A stretch of DNA of 64,000 bases from Monodelphis domestica. Taxonomy: Eukaryota > Chordata > Mammalia > Didelphimorphia > Didelphidae. Position 1 is the first letter of the stretch. Every line of letters begins with the position of its first letter. The stretch is from positions 15,104,383 to 15,168,382 of the forward strand of contig NC_077235.1 in the NCBI RefSeq assembly GCF_027887165.1, read 5' to 3'. Of the stretch, positions 22,637 to 35,080 are shown one piece after another. The notes under the pieces are model-generated. The model saw only the letters and a list, made by a program, of their open reading frames with translations. It made no database searches and was not told where the DNA came from. The position numbers and the translations under genes are program-made.

Positions 22637-23969
22637 TACGGTAATCTGAAAAAATCAACACTAACTCTTTTAAAACAAATACCAGCTTGACAAAAAATGT
22701 GAAATGACTTCACTCAAATAACCAAGTTAATACCTCGAAGAAAATGCATCTTATTGGCAATACTCAAAATTCAGTGCCCTTGATATACACGATTTCACAC
22801 ATTAGTCCTAGCAAAACATGGGAAGTAAAGATTAGACAGTAAAATCAAGAATTTCCGGACCTCCTTTGGCCTTCTGCTGGATCATCCCCTGTGCAGATGG
22901 CCAGCACTTCCCTTATCTCTAGCTTTTCGGAGGAATGAACTATTGTAACACAGCTTGATAGATATCATTTGCTAACGTTTCTATCACCTGCATTCAGAAG
23001 AAATCGATTAGACATACAGTGTAGCCCCAACCCCACAGAACATCGAGATGAAATGGAGAACTTAAGTTCTTCAACTTCTAGTTAAAGTCTTTCATAAACC
23101 AAATTTGATAACTCTTTAGAACTCAAGCCCTGACATTTCCATTCAGGAAGAAACTTTCTCTATTTTAGTAGCCTTAAAACAATTACTCAGACACTCTATA
23201 GAACACTCTTGTTCTCACACTCCAACTGAATCTTCCTATTCAATGCTTTCAGCCAACCATTCACGCATGTCACCTATACTATCCTCGCTCTTCCTTCTAC
23301 TAGAAATACTGCTTCACTCACATAAACAGATACCAATACTCTGTGACAAAAAAAGTTAGTCAATGGGGGAGCGTGTGGGCAGGTTGAACCGGGCTCCATT
23401 TTGGCCGACTTACCTTGGAACCAGATTTGATTGATGTTCCACTCTCTTTCCAACATTCCCAGGTACCTGGTCCGTAATATATCATATATATATGTAACTA
23501 TGTCTAGATGTGAACATGAACTTGGCAGCAGTTCCACTGGGATATAGGCTGGGGCATGCATGGAAAAGCGATTGCCCAGTTGCTTCCTGATTAAAGAGAG
23601 GTTCCTTTGCCAAGAGTTTGGCTTAACTAACCGAACCTACCCAGCTGATTCCTGACTGTACTCGATGGGTTCTTGTGTGTACCTCACATCTGATGGTCAA
23701 ACTGGCTGGAGGTTTAGGCACCCATAAGTTGGGTATCCTGGCTGGTTTGCTATTTGGTAATATGGAAATAACACAGAACTCTCAAATAGTCCGAAAAACC
23801 AAATCTTGAATCAGGATAGGGATGAATCACATATTCTATTCTTTTCTCCGAGTCTGGCGCCAAAACTTTTACAGGCCATAAACCCTGGACTATGGGAATG
23901 TTATCCCTGGGAGGGCCACCAGGCTAGAAGAAAACTCCAAGGAACAAAAGAATTTGGGGAACCTCTCTA
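22635..23969. repeat. Modules S and X, copy 3
   Basis: S runs to GGTACCTGGTCCGTAAT near 23,480 with only a short TATATATA. X follows (GGTGGTCAAACTGG-type, CTTGAATCAGGATAGGG) to AATTTGGGGAACCTCTCTAC at about 23,970. The minus frame at 23,274-23,561 is not conserved in sisters. Confidence 0.65.
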
Positions 23970-24140
23970 CTATCTACAAGTCTATCTCACTGGATGTGCA
24001 ACTATCTATCTATCCAGATTTTTGTATCTATCTATCTGTCTGTCTATCTATCTTTATCTTTGTGTATCTATCAGTGTAATCTAGGTATCTATCTGCCTGC
24101 CTGTTTCTACATGGATCAGTCTATATGTAGGTGCTTTGTG
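23970..24140. repeat. Short module T, pyrimidine orientation
   Basis: Starts TCTACAAGTCTATCTCACTG, the same string that follows the strand switch in other T blocks. X is joined to it directly, so Y and the purine T arm are missing. Confidence 0.75.
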
Positions 24141-24880
24141 TGTTTTAAAGTGTTCTGACATCCTGGGGAACTACAACTCCCAGTGTGCCCCACGGGTCCC
24201 ACTCCTTTGAGTCCTAGATTGGGACTGGTCTGGCAATGGACCAATCCCAGGTTGAGGGAGAGTCAATGTACATGGTCCCTCCTTAGCATGGGATTGGTCC
24301 AATTCAAGATCAATCCCACTCCGGAAATAAGTTGGAAAGACCCCTAGAGCACACTGGGAGATGTAGTCCACTAGACCACAACCCTTGAAAACCCACAAGA
24401 TTTCTCTATGAATTTATGTACCCATTGAGATGGACAGCATTCAGACAGAAGGACTGATAGATTATTTGATCTGTTATTCTGTCTATTCTCCTACTTGTTG
24501 GTATTTACTCTCAGCCCCTCTGTGTTTCTTTTGTGGGTTTTCAAGTGTTGTGACAGCCTGGGGAACTACAACCCCCACTGTGACCCTGGAGTCCCTCATC
24601 TTTGAGTACTGGCTTGGGATTGGTCCGCTATTGGACCAATCCCGTGGTGGGGGATGAACAATTTCCATGGCTCCTCCTTAGTCCAGGATTGGTCCATCTC
24701 AATGCCAATCACTCATAGTAAAATCGGGAGCATCCTTACTGACCCAGGGAATGATTGGTCCTATTCAAGACCAATCACTCCAAGGAAATATGGGGGAGGC
24801 ACCCCTGGAGCACACTGGGGGATGCAGTTCCTCAGACCACAACCCAAGAAAAGCCACACTATCTCTAGCTCATTATGCAT
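24141..24880. repeat. Module N, copy 5
   Basis: Clean forward motif GGGGAACTACAACTCCCAGT at 24,164-24,183, inverted motif ACTGGGAGATGTAGTCCACT near 24,353, forward motif again near 24,562. ATTGG/CCAAT hairpins lie at about 24,292-24,317, 24,617-24,642 and 24,752-24,775. Confidence 0.82.
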
Positions 24881-25176
24881 GTAGACTGAGAGGTGGAGAA
24901 GGTGACAGACGGACAGGAGGACTGACAGACAGAGAGCTTCCTTTATCTGTTATTCTGTTTTACTGCCTTCCTTTTCATGTATGTGTCAGTCTGTCTATCT
25001 GTCTGCCCATCAGTCCTCTTTGGGTATCTATCTCTATATACGTATGTATGTATGTACCTTTCTATGTATGTATCTGTTTATCAATCGATCTCCAGTGTCT
25101 GTCAATCTCTCTTTCCATTGGTCTATGCCTCTGTCTAACTTATCAATTACTCGATCTTTCTCCTTCTCCTTCTCAG
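24881..25176. repeat. Module T ending in an acceptor-like tract
   Basis: Ends TTTCTCCTTCTCCTTCTCAG at 25,176, the strongest polypyrimidine tract of the five E copies. TCTAACTTATC lies about 40 bases upstream. Confidence 0.7.
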
Positions 25177-25318
25177 GTTTCCACCCAAACATATCGGAAT
25201 AAGTGGGTGCAGGCAAGCAAAGCATGTGATAGTGCCCCTGTGGTTTTCAGATGGCTCAGCAGATGTATTTGGTTTAAGATTAGAGGGGGCGTGGAAGACA
25301 TACACTTTGGCCAGTGAG
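25177..25318 (+). other. Module E, copy 3: 142-bp exon-like block
   Basis: Acceptor CAG ends at 25,176 and GTGAGT starts at 25,319. The frame is open to TGA at 25,315-25,317. In this copy the frame is also open far upstream through T and N, but that extension is repeat translation. It is the most diverged copy at the start of the block. Confidence 0.5.
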
Positions 25319-26421
25319 GTGAGTGGCTGTGGCAGACTGCATGATGGGTCCAAACCCTTCTGATCAGACTCTTCCATGAGGTGGAAGATTATCTTCCTTA
25401 CTACCAATTCTTTCTAGGCTCCATCATTTCTTTCCTAACGTCTTCTGATTCGACTTTGAGACAACCCAGCACTCTGGAATCTTTGCTGCGACTTCTCCAA
25501 TGAACAGATGTTCCTTTCCATCCTCTTAATAAGGTAAAATGATCCTATTTTCAACTTTCCTCCTTCAACCCAGTCTGGGGACTAATTCTGTCCTTTCTAG
25601 GTTCTCTAGTGAAAGGGCCTTGGCTGCAGGTTAATAGAATTCTCAAGGGAAATCGAATAGCCAGTTCTCCCTCTGCTGCAGAAGTATTTCTCACATCAAT
25701 AAAAATAACAGGAAACAATCCTTCTCTGGATTCTGTATCTTGGGGGCTCCTTTGAATTTCTCCTAAAGATGTCTCGTTGACCATTTCTTCAGATTCTGGG
25801 CTGCAGGAAAATCTGGTCCAGGCTTTTTGCTCCTAGGAAACATCTTGAGGTAAATCTTCACTTTCATAGGTTTTCATATCTTCACCCCCCTTCCAGAACT
25901 GGGGTGGGGTAAAATCCAGGGTGTTCCTAGAAATGTCTTAGGAGTTTCCCAGGTGGGGAATTCCTTTCTCTATTAGCTGTCATGTGCCAATGATGATCAG
26001 AAATAATGCGCACAAAACCATTAGTTCTCTCTACTTCAAAAGGAAAATTAGTTCTCCTTATTCCCTGGTCTTTTCAAACAAAAACTTATTTATTGGAATG
26101 GTTGCACTCTGGAAATTGACCTTCAAAATGCCCCAAATCAGGTTATCCTTGATGATGCTTTTCCTTTTTCAAAAACTCAAACCCCTAACATTTCCTCTCC
26201 AAAAACAAAACTTAGGGATACTAAGGAAAAGGTTCAAAATTACCTCTAACTAGGAACACCTCTACTATACCCTTCTCTTTTTCTTTTTTTACTCTAATTT
26301 CCTTTGGGCTGCCAATTTGCCTTTCTCTTCACCTTGCATCAAAAGACGTTGGCCTATGACTAAAGCTGCTCCTAGAGAGGAAGTTTGTTGCTAAATTAAA
26401 AAATGTTCACGGTTTCATTGG
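25319..26421. repeat. Short D remnant fused to Q and P
   Basis: D runs to CTCTTCCATGAGGTG (about 25,384), then joins Q at GATTATCTTCCTTACTACC. Q and P follow in order up to GTTCACGGTTTCATTG, where the LINE-1 begins. L and the front of Q are missing. Confidence 0.65.
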
Positions 26422-26784
26422 CTTTTTTTTATTTTTAAACATTATTTTATTTGGTCGTTTTCATACATTATTCACTGGAAACAAAGATCATTTTCTTTTC
26501 CTCCCCCCCCCCCCGGCCGCCTTTCCCTCTCCCATAGCCGACGCATGATTCCACTGGTTATCACATGTGTTCTTGACTCGAACCCATTTCTCTGTTGTTG
26601 GAATTTGCATTATAGTGTTCATTTAGAGTCTCTCCTCAGTCTTATCTCCTCCAACGCTGTAGTCAAGCAGTTGCTTTTCATCAGTGTTTTTACTCCCACA
26701 GTTTATCCTCTGCTTGTGGGTAGTATTTTTTAGATCCATGCAGATTGTTCAGGGACATTGCATTGATACTAATGGAGACGTCCA

Positions 26785-29700
26785 TCACCTTCGATTGTAC
26801 CACAATGTATCAGTCTCTGTGTACAATGTTTTCCTGGTTCTGCTCCTTTCGCTCTGCATCACTTCCTGGAGGTTGTTCCAGTCTCCATGGAATTCCTCTA
26901 CTTTATTATTCCTTTTAGCACAATAGTATTTCATCACCAACATATACCACAATTTGTTCAGCCATTCTCCAATTGAAGGGCATTCCCTCACCGTCCAATA
27001 TTTGGCCACCACAAAGAGCGCAGCTATGAATATTTTTGTACAAGTCTTTTTGTCCATTATCTCTTTGGGGTACAGACCCAGCAGTGCTATGGCTGGATTG
27101 AAGGGCAGACAGTCTTTTATTGCCCTTTGGGCATAGTTCCAAATTGCCCTCCAGAATGGTTGGATCAATTCACAACTCCACCAGCAATGAATTAATGTCT
27201 CCACTTCGCCACATCCCTTCCAGCATTCATTACTTTCCATAGCTGTCATGTTAGCCAATCTGCTAGGTGTGAGGTGATACCTCAGAGTTGTTTTGATTTG
27301 CATCTCTCTGATTATAAGAGATGTAGAGCACTTTTTCATGTGCTTATTAATAGTTTTGATTTTTTTGGCTGCGAACTGCCTGTTCATGTCCCTTGCCCAT
27401 TTGTCAATTGGAGAATGGCTTGATTTTTTGTACAATTGATTTAGTTCTTTATAAATTTAAGTAATTAAACCTTTGTCAGAGGTTTTTATGAAGACTGTTT
27501 CCCAATTTGTTGCTACCCTTCTGATTTTGGTTACATTGGTTTTGTTTGTACAAAAACTTTTTAATTTGATGTAATCCAGATTATTTATTTTGCATTTTGT
27601 AACTCTTTCTAATTCTTGCTAGGTTTTGAAGTATTTCCCTTCCCAAAGGTCTGACATGAATACTATTCTGTGTTCGCCTAATTTTCTTATAGTTTCCTTC
27701 TTTATGTTCAAGTCATTCACCCATTTTGAATTTATCTTGGTGTATGGTGTGAGGTATGATCTAAGCCTAATCTTTCCCACACTGTCCTCCAATTTTCCCA
27801 GCAGTTTTTATGAAATAGTGGATTTTTGTCCCAAAAGCTGGGATCTTTGGGTTTGTCATATACTGTCTTGCTGAGGTTGCTTGCCCCCAGTCTATTCCAC
27901 TGATCCTCCCTTCTGTCTCTTAGCCAGTACCAAATTGTTTTGATGACCGCTGCTTTGTAATATAGTCTGAGATCTGGGACTGCAAGACCCCCTTCCTTTG
28001 TATTTTTTTTCATTATTTCCCTGGATATCCTTCATCTTTTGTTCTTCCAAATGAACTTTGTTATGGTTTTTTCTAAATCAGTAAAGAAAATTTTTGGAAG
28101 TTCCATGGGTATGGCACTAAATAGATAGATGAGTTTGGGTAGGATGGTCATTTTTATTATATTGGCTCGTCCTACCCATGAGCAGTTAATGTTCTTCCAA
28201 TTGCTCAAGTCTAGTTTTAGTTGTGTGGAAAGTGTTGTGTAGTTGTGTTCATATAGATCCTGTGTTTGTCTCGGGAGATAGATTCCTAAGTATTTTATTT
28301 TGTCTAAGGTAATTTTGAATGGGATTTCTCTTTCTAGTTCTTGCTACTGAGCTGTGTTGGAATTATATAGAAATGCTGATGACTTATGTGGGTTTATTTT
28401 GTATACTGCAACTTTGCTAAAGTTGTTGATTATTTCGATTAGCTTTTTGGTTGAATCTCTAGGATTCTTTAAGTAGGCCATCATGTCATCTGCAAAGAGC
28501 GATAATTTGGTCTCCTCCTTGCCTATTTTAATGCCTTCAATTTCTTTTTCTTCTCTAATTGCTACTGCTAGTGTTTCTAATACAATGTCAAGTAATAGAG
28601 GTGATAATGGGCATCCTTGTTTCACTCCTGATCTTAATGAGAATGGATTTAGTTTATCCCCATTGCAGATGATATTAGCTGATGGTTTTAGATATATACT
28701 GTTTATTATTTTTAGGAATGACCCTTCTATTCCTATGCTTTCTAGTGTTTTTAGTAGGAATGGGTGTTGTATTTTATCAAAGGCTTTTTCTGCATCTATT
28801 GAGATAATCATGTGGTTCTTGTTGGTTTGCTTGTTGATGTGGTCAATTATGTGGATGGTTTTCCTAATGTTGAACCAGCCCTGCATCCCTGGTATAAATC
28901 CTACTTGATCATGGTGGATGACCCTTCTGATCACTTGCTGGAGTCTTTTTGCTAGTATCCTATTTAAGATTTTTGCATCTATATTCATTAGGGAGATTGG
29001 TCTATAATTTTCTTTTTCTGTTTTTGGCCTGCCTGGCTTTTGAATTAGTACCATGTTTTGTCATAAAAGGAGTTTGGTAGAACTCCCTCTTTGCTTATTA
29101 TGTCAAATAGTTTGTATAGTATTGGGATTGGCTGTTCTTTAAATGTTCGATAGAATTCACTGGTGAATCCATCAGGCCCTGGGGATTTTTTCTTAGGAAG
29201 TTCTTTGATGGCCTGTTGGATTTCTTTTTGTGATATGGGATTATTTAAGAAAACTATTTCTTCTTCTGTTAGTCTAGGCAATTTATATTTTTGTAAATAT
29301 TCATCCATATCACCTAGGTTGGTATATTTATTGCCATATAGTTGGGCAAAGTAGTTTTTAATGATTGCCTTAATTTCCTCTTCCTCAGAGGTGATATCCC
29401 CCTTTTCATCCTTGATGATGTTAATTTGCCTTTCTTCTTTCCTTTTTTTAAGTAGATTAACCAGTACTTTGTCTATTTTGCCTGTTTTTTCAAAGTACCA
29501 GCTTCTAGTCTTGTTTATTAGCTTAATAGTTCTGTCACTTTTGATTTTATTAATTTCTCCCTTAATTTTTAGGATCTGTAGTATGGTTTTCTTCTGGGGG
29601 TTTTTAATTTGTTCATTCTCAAGTTTTTTGATTTGCATTTCCAACTCCTTGATCTCTGTCCTCCCTAATTTGTTAATATATGCACTCAGGGATATGAATT

Positions 29701-30588
29701 TTCCTCTAAGTACTGCCTTGGCTGCATCCCATAAGGTTTGAAAGGATGTTTCGCCTTTGTCATTTTCTTCAATGAAATTGTTAATTGTTTCTATGATTTC
29801 TTCTCTAACTATCCGATTTTGGAGTATCATATTATTTAATTTCCAATTAATTTTTGATTTGGCTCTCCATGTACCCTTACCGATCAATATTTTTATTGCC
29901 TTGTGATCTGAAAAGGCTGCAGTTATTATTTCTGCTTTTCTGCATTTGAGTGCCATGTTTCTATGACCTAGTGTATGATCTATTTTTGTGAATGTGCCAT
30001 GTGGTGCTGAAAAGACAGTGTATTCTTTTTTGTTCCTATTTATTTTTCTCTATATGTCTATTAACTCTAATTTTTCTAAGATTTCATTCACCTCTTTTAC
30101 CTCTTTCTTGTTTATTTTTGGTTTGATTTCTCTAAATTTGATAGTGGTTGGTTCAAGTCTCCCACTAATATGGTTTTACTGTCTATTTCCTCCTTCAGTT
30201 CTCCTAGTTTCTCCATTAAAAATTTGGATGCTATACCATTTGGTTTATACATGTTGATTAGTGATATTTCCTCATTGTCTATACTCCCTTTTAACAGAAT
30301 ATATTTGCCTTCCCTATCCCTTTTGATCAGGCCTATTTGTGCTTTGGCTTTGTCAGATATCATGATTGCCACTCCTTCCTTCTTTCTATCAGTTGAGGCC
30401 CAAAAGGTCTTACTCCAACCTTTAATTCTAACCTTGTGAGTGTCAACCCGTCTCATATGTGTTTCTTGAAGACAACATATGGTAGGGTTTTGGGTTCTAA
30501 TCCAATCTGCTATTTGTCTACGTTTTATGGGTGAGTTCATCCCATTCACGTTCAAAGTTATGATTGTCATTTGTGGATTCGCTGGCAT
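26785..30588 (-). pseudogene. L1 ORF2 (endonuclease / reverse transcriptase), disrupted
   Basis: ORF2p nicks DNA and reverse-transcribes L1 RNA at the target. It starts at ATG 30,586-30,588 (MPANPQMTII). Endonuclease motifs: QETH at residues 41-44, GDLN at 143-146, and SDH in the next frame segment near 29,905. The RT segment has IDAEKAFD and the catalytic FADD (28,485-28,496). The C-terminal motif C-x3-C-x7-H-x4-C is at 27,172-27,225. Breaks: a frameshift near 30,112, a TAG near 30,053, a frame change at 29,045-29,054, a TAG at 28,344-28,346, and further frameshifts near 28,035 and between 27,435 and 27,732. No complete protein can be made. Confidence 0.92.
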
Positions 30589-31294
30589 TTTGATATCTTC
30601 CCCTAGTTCTGACCTTTCTTCTTTAGCTTTCTCCTTTTGAACCAGTGATTTACTTTAGGTCAATCCCCCTAGTCCTCTCCCTTGAGATGTTTCCCTTTCT
30701 AGCCCCTCCCTTTTTATGCTCCCTCCCCCTCTCCCCTCTCCTTCCCTCCCTTTTTGAACTCCCTCCCCCCTCCCTCTCCTTAATTTTCCTTTCTTTCTTG
30801 CCCTAATGGATAAGATAGAATTCAGGATCCCACTGGATCTAGATGTTCTTCCCTCTCAGATTTGATTTCACTGAGAGTAAGGTTTACGTAATTCCACTTC
30901 ACACTCTCTTCCTCTCCTTCTCATATGAGAGTTCTTTCCCTCCCCTTCCCATGTGTATCTTTATATGGGATTATTATTCTATTATTCTATTTTCTATTCT
31001 ATTGAGTCCCCCCCCATTTCTTGAAGTTATTCTTAGTATTATTGATGGTTCCTCCCTCCCTTTTCCTTTTTTTGCCCCCACTTTCCCCAAATCTTCTTAA
31101 TGCCCCAATCTTTCCCTATGCATGTTTCTTCTAACTACTCTTATGATGATACAATTTATAAGAGTTACACAAAACATTTTCCCCACATATTAATATATAT
31201 AATTTGATGTCGATATAGTCCTTATAGAAAAGAGTTTGACTTAAAGAAAAAGATACGATTTATCTCCTTTTCCCTTTCTTTCATATTTACCTTT
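30589..31294 (-). other. L1 inter-ORF region, about 706 bp
   Basis: Lies between the end of ORF1 and the ATG of ORF2. The plus strand is C/T-rich (CCCTCCCCCTCTCCCCTCTC near 30,722). No reading frame of L1 type is seen. It is much longer than the 63-bp spacer of human L1 (known family comparison). It may be usual for this L1 lineage; I cannot check. Confidence 0.6.
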
Positions 31295-31530
31295 TCATGT
31301 TTCTCTTGCTTTCTGTGCTTGGATATCAAATTTTCCACTAAGTTCTGGTCTTTTCTTAGCAAATGCTTGGAAGTCTTCTATTTTGTTGAATACCCATACT
31401 TTCCCCTGGAAGTATATAGTCAGTTTTGCTGGGTAGTTGATTCTTGGTTGGAGACCCAGCTCTCTGGCTTTTCTAAATATCGTGTTCCATGTTTTGCGGT
31501 CTCTTAGTGTGTTAGCCGGGTTCTCCCGTG
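31295..31530 (-). pseudogene. L1 ORF1 C-terminal fragment
   Basis: The last roughly 78 codons of ORF1p, the L1 RNA-binding chaperone. It includes RKTWNTIFRKARELGLQPR and YFQGK-type C-terminal domain sequence and ends in a stop at 31,295-31,297. The apparent first seven codons upstream are host repeat sequence, not L1. The coiled coil and RNA-recognition domain are missing through 5' truncation. Confidence 0.85.
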
Positions 31531-32240
31531 AGTACCTAACTAGGATTGTCATTCACCTAAGGGTCCCCCACTCAGTCTGAAACTGCTCACCTGGGATTCC
31601 TTTCAGGGTGGATTCCCATGGCAACAGGGAACAAGTACAATATTTGGGGTCTCCAACCTACAAGCTCCTCCTGAAACCTGGGCTTCACCAGATCACAGGA
31701 GGCCACAAGTTTGGGATTTCTAGATTCCATGTTGACACACTTTATTGCCAATGCTGTGAATACATCCACTGCATCAAATCAGGAAACAGTAGAATCTGTA
31801 TTTGCCAATGGTGGTCTGTTAATGTAGATACAGTATCGTTTTTTTGCTGGAAGCAGAATTGCTTGCACTTTGACCTTGATGAAAATCATAGCACAGACTT
31901 GTAAAATCCCATGTGATTCATTGTCTGTTGTTTATCTGGTTATTTGTTAAACAGCTGTAAAAATTAAAGGAATGCAAGATGTAGAAAATGTTGTCTTGAT
32001 TGACACCACCGTGAAACCTATCTTGTAAAGACAAAGTTAAAATTTTAGAACGCACTTTTCCTCTCACAGAAATCTCCCCATTCCCCTGTCTGAGGGAATG
32101 TCAAAGGTCAATGGCCTTCCCAGGTTTCCTATTGTCAAACTGGAATCAAGAAAGCCCAAACTTGTGGGCTAGAGGGATCTGGTTTGCAGAGGAGCTTGTA
32201 GGTTGGAGACCCCAAAGTTTCTTCTTGTTCCCTGATCCAC
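31531..32240. repeat. Module Y, copy with the internal 300-bp segment
   Basis: Starts AGTACCTAACTAGGATTGTC directly at the L1 end. The internal segment at about 31,735-32,060 (TCATAGCACAGACTTGTAAA, GTAAAAATTAAAGGAATGC) matches 60,260-60,590 and the reverse complement of 16,270-16,540. Frames in it differ between copies. No gene. Confidence 0.65.
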
Positions 32241-32770
32241 TGAGAATCCAGGGAGGTAGAGACAGACAAACAGAAAGACAGGCAGGCTGACTCGCAGATG
32301 GGTACTCAGATAGGTAGCAGGGCAGATAGATGGATATAGAGATAGCACATAGAGAGACACATAGTCAGACAGAGACAGAGAGATAGACAGGCAGGCAGAC
32401 AGACAGATCGAGATATAAATAGATAGGAAGATAAAACAAAAAGACATAGAAACACAAACAGACAGAATGAGAGATAGTCAGAGACATTGGAAGATAAATA
32501 GAACATCAGAATATTGGAGAGTGAAACAAAGGGACAGACAGAGACAGATAAATGAAAGGACAGACGGAAGGAAGATGGAATGGAGAGATAGACAGAGATA
32601 CACAGAAATTCAGGTAGATGGATAGATAGCCAGACATGGATAGACAGATAGCAATACAGATAGATAGATATAGCTAGATCAATACATTGATATATAGACA
32701 TAATTAGAGAATAATGGACTGACAGACACAGAGAGATGGATCGACAGATATACAGAAGGACTGACACATT
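32241..32770. repeat. Module T, purine orientation
   Basis: GACA/GATA-rich, with the recurring GATAGCACATAGAGAGACAC near 32,341. It ends at ACTGACACAT, where foreign sequence begins. Confidence 0.85.
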
Positions 32771-33190
32771 GTTATGGGCATGGAAGGATACCCTTTTGGG
32801 TTCGGGAAGGATGCCTTTTGCAAGCATGCAATGACTCCAAAACTTAGCTTAAAAACAAAAGAGATTTATTTATTTAGAAAGTAATGTTGAGAGTGGCCAG
32901 GAGGATAGCAAGGTAGAACAGCAAGATGGGGAGCAGTTCCCTGGGAGGACAGCATGAAAGGAAAGGCTGTTCCCCCCGATGACATCGGTTCTGGGGATTT
33001 TATACATTCTTCACAACAATTAGTCACTCAGGCATGAGGTGGGGTGATCGTACTGGGGTCTGCCTGGGGACATAAAGATTCCTTCGTTTTACGGGACAAA
33101 CAGATGTCTGATAGGATCGAGGTGTGGTCTGAAGGTGCATCTTTCTGACCATCTAGAGGACGATCAAAGGAAGATAGTCATCTCAGGACC
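32771..33190. mobile_element. About 420-bp insertion between T arms, possible LTR remnant
   Basis: Unlike all surrounding sequence. It begins TTATGGGCATGG after a TG and includes GAGATTTATTTATTTAG (AATAAA on the minus strand) and a GC-richer middle. It ends near GACCCTGAGTG before CTGTCTG repeats resume. Nothing similar is at this site in other units. Class and boundaries are uncertain. Confidence 0.4.
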
Positions 33191-33248
33191 CTGAGTGCCT
33201 GTCTGTATGTGTATCTATCCATCTGTCTGCCAGACAGTATTTTCTGGT

Positions 33249-33280
<32 letters not shown>

Positions 33281-34077
33281 TGTATGCATCTATCTATCTA
33301 TCTATCTATCTATCTATTTATTTGCTTCTCTTAGTTCTTGTCTTTCTGTCCATCTATTTGTGTGTGTCTGTCAGGTTTTTTCTCTACACAGATAGATAGC
33401 TATTTGTGAGAGAGGAATAGAGAGTGAGAGAGACAAACAGAGAGACAGACAGAGAGACTGAGAGAGGGAAAGCAACAAATATGCAGAATGATAAATGGAC
33501 AGGTTGATAGATTGATAGAGATATACAGAGACACACAGATGGAATGAGATAGAGAGATTGATTGATTGATAGATGAATAGATAAATAGATAGACAGACAC
33601 ACAAACAGTGATATAGAGATAGAGTTAGATATAATGACATTTAGACAGAAAGATAGACTGAGGTATCGATATATTAATAGACAGAGAGAATGACAGATAG
33701 CAAGACAGAGGGTTAGACACAGATAGAGAGACAGAGAGAGTCAAGCAGATCGATACATAGACATAAACAGTCAAATATCTAGAGATAGACTTGGGTGGAC
33801 AGATTCAAAGAGAGAGAGATAGGCAGAAAGATCACTAGGTTGATATGAATAGAAGGAAAGAGAAAGAGACTACCAAACAGAGACAGATTGATGGACAAAA
33901 AGACAGGACAGAGGAACAGACAGACTGACATACTGATTAGTTTCTCTGTCATTCTGCCTATCTGCATTCGTTTCTGTGTATCTACAAGTTTGTCCAACTG
34001 GATGTGCAACTGTCTATCTATCTATCCAGATTTTTCATCTGTCTCTCTCTCTATCTATCTCTCTCTTTATCTGTCTG

Positions 34078-34136
<59 letters not shown>

Positions 34137-34157
34137 GTCTGTCTGTGGTTGGCTCTT

Positions 34158-34188
<31 letters not shown>

Positions 34189-34270
34189 GTCGATATATTG
34201 GAGTTCTTGTCGGTATAGTCTATGTTTCTATCTCCCTACCTGTTTTGTGCATGGATCAATCTCTGTGTAT
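33191..34270. repeat. Module T with (TATG)n/(TATC)n and (CTAT)n
   Basis: TATG then TATC arrays at 33,251-33,318. Purine-rich from about 33,390 to 33,930, strand switch near 33,935, then (CTAT)n at about 34,078-34,137. It ends with the pre-N lead-in TTTTAAAGTATTGTGACATC. Confidence 0.9.
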
Positions 34271-35080
34271 GTAGTTTGTGTGTTTTAAAGTATTGTGACA
34301 TCCTGAGGAACTACAACTCCCTGTGTGCCCCAGAGGTCCCAACCCTTTGAGTCCTGGATTGGGATTGGTCTTGGATTTGACCAATTCAGTGTTGGACCAT
34401 GGTCCCTCCTTAGCATGGGATTGGTACATTTATAGACCAATCCTATGAAAGGAAATTATGGGCATCATCCCTTGCCCAGCAGAGGATTGGTCCAATTCAA
34501 GAGGATTCCCTCACCGGAAATAAGGGGGAGGGACCCTGGAGCACACTGGGGGATGTAGTTCCCCAAGCCATAACATTTGAAAACCCACAGGATCTCTCTC
34601 TATGAAACTATGTAGACACAGAGATGGACAGCTGGACAAATAGAAGGACTGACACCATTTACTTGATCTATTATTCTGTCTATTCGCCTGCTGGTTGGTG
34701 CATCTATCAGTCTGTCTGTCCCTCGTTTATGGGTTTTCAAGTGTAGTGAGAGCCAGTGGAACTACAACCCCCATTTAGTACCAGGAGTCCCTCCCTTTGA
34801 GTCCTGGCTTGTGATTGGTCCAAAAATGGACCAATTCCGTGTTGGGGGAGAGACAATGCTCATGGCCCCGCCTTAGCCCAGTATTGGTCCATCTCAAGAT
34901 CAATCAGACACAGGAAAGTAGGGAACATCATTCATTACCCAGCCTAGTATTGGTCCAATTCAAGACCAGTCCCTCCCATGAAATATGGTGGAGGGACCCC
35001 TGGAGAACAATGGGAGATGCAGTCCCTCAGGCCACAACCCAAGAAAAGCCACACTATCTCTAGCTCTATATCCAGGTAGA
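34271..35080. repeat. Module N, copy 6
   Basis: Forward motif GGAACTACAACTCCCTGTGT near 34,307, inverted motif ACTGGGGGATGTAGTTCCCC near 34,545, forward motif GGAACTACAACCCCCATT near 34,759. ATTGG/CCAAT hairpins lie near 34,362-34,386, 34,419-34,443 and 34,946-34,968. Confidence 0.82.

Larger units (their letters stand above)
26422..31530 (-). mobile_element. LINE-1 (L1), 5'-truncated, about 5.1 kb
   Basis: The 3' end is on the left: T-rich sequence from 26,423 (a poly(A) tail on the minus strand) and a 3' untranslated region of about 360 bp. ORF2 (26,785-30,588) is broken; then come an inter-ORF region of about 700 bp and the last part of ORF1. The element stops within ORF1, as is usual for 5'-truncated L1. 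The left flank is module P and the right flank module Y, which are not adjacent in intact units. No target duplication is visible. ORF2 resembles marsupial L1 as I remember it. Confidence 0.92.

Noticed and set aside
26422..31530. LINE-1 as an active element
   Set aside because: It lacks the 5' UTR and most of ORF1, and ORF2 has at least two nonsense codons and several frameshifts.
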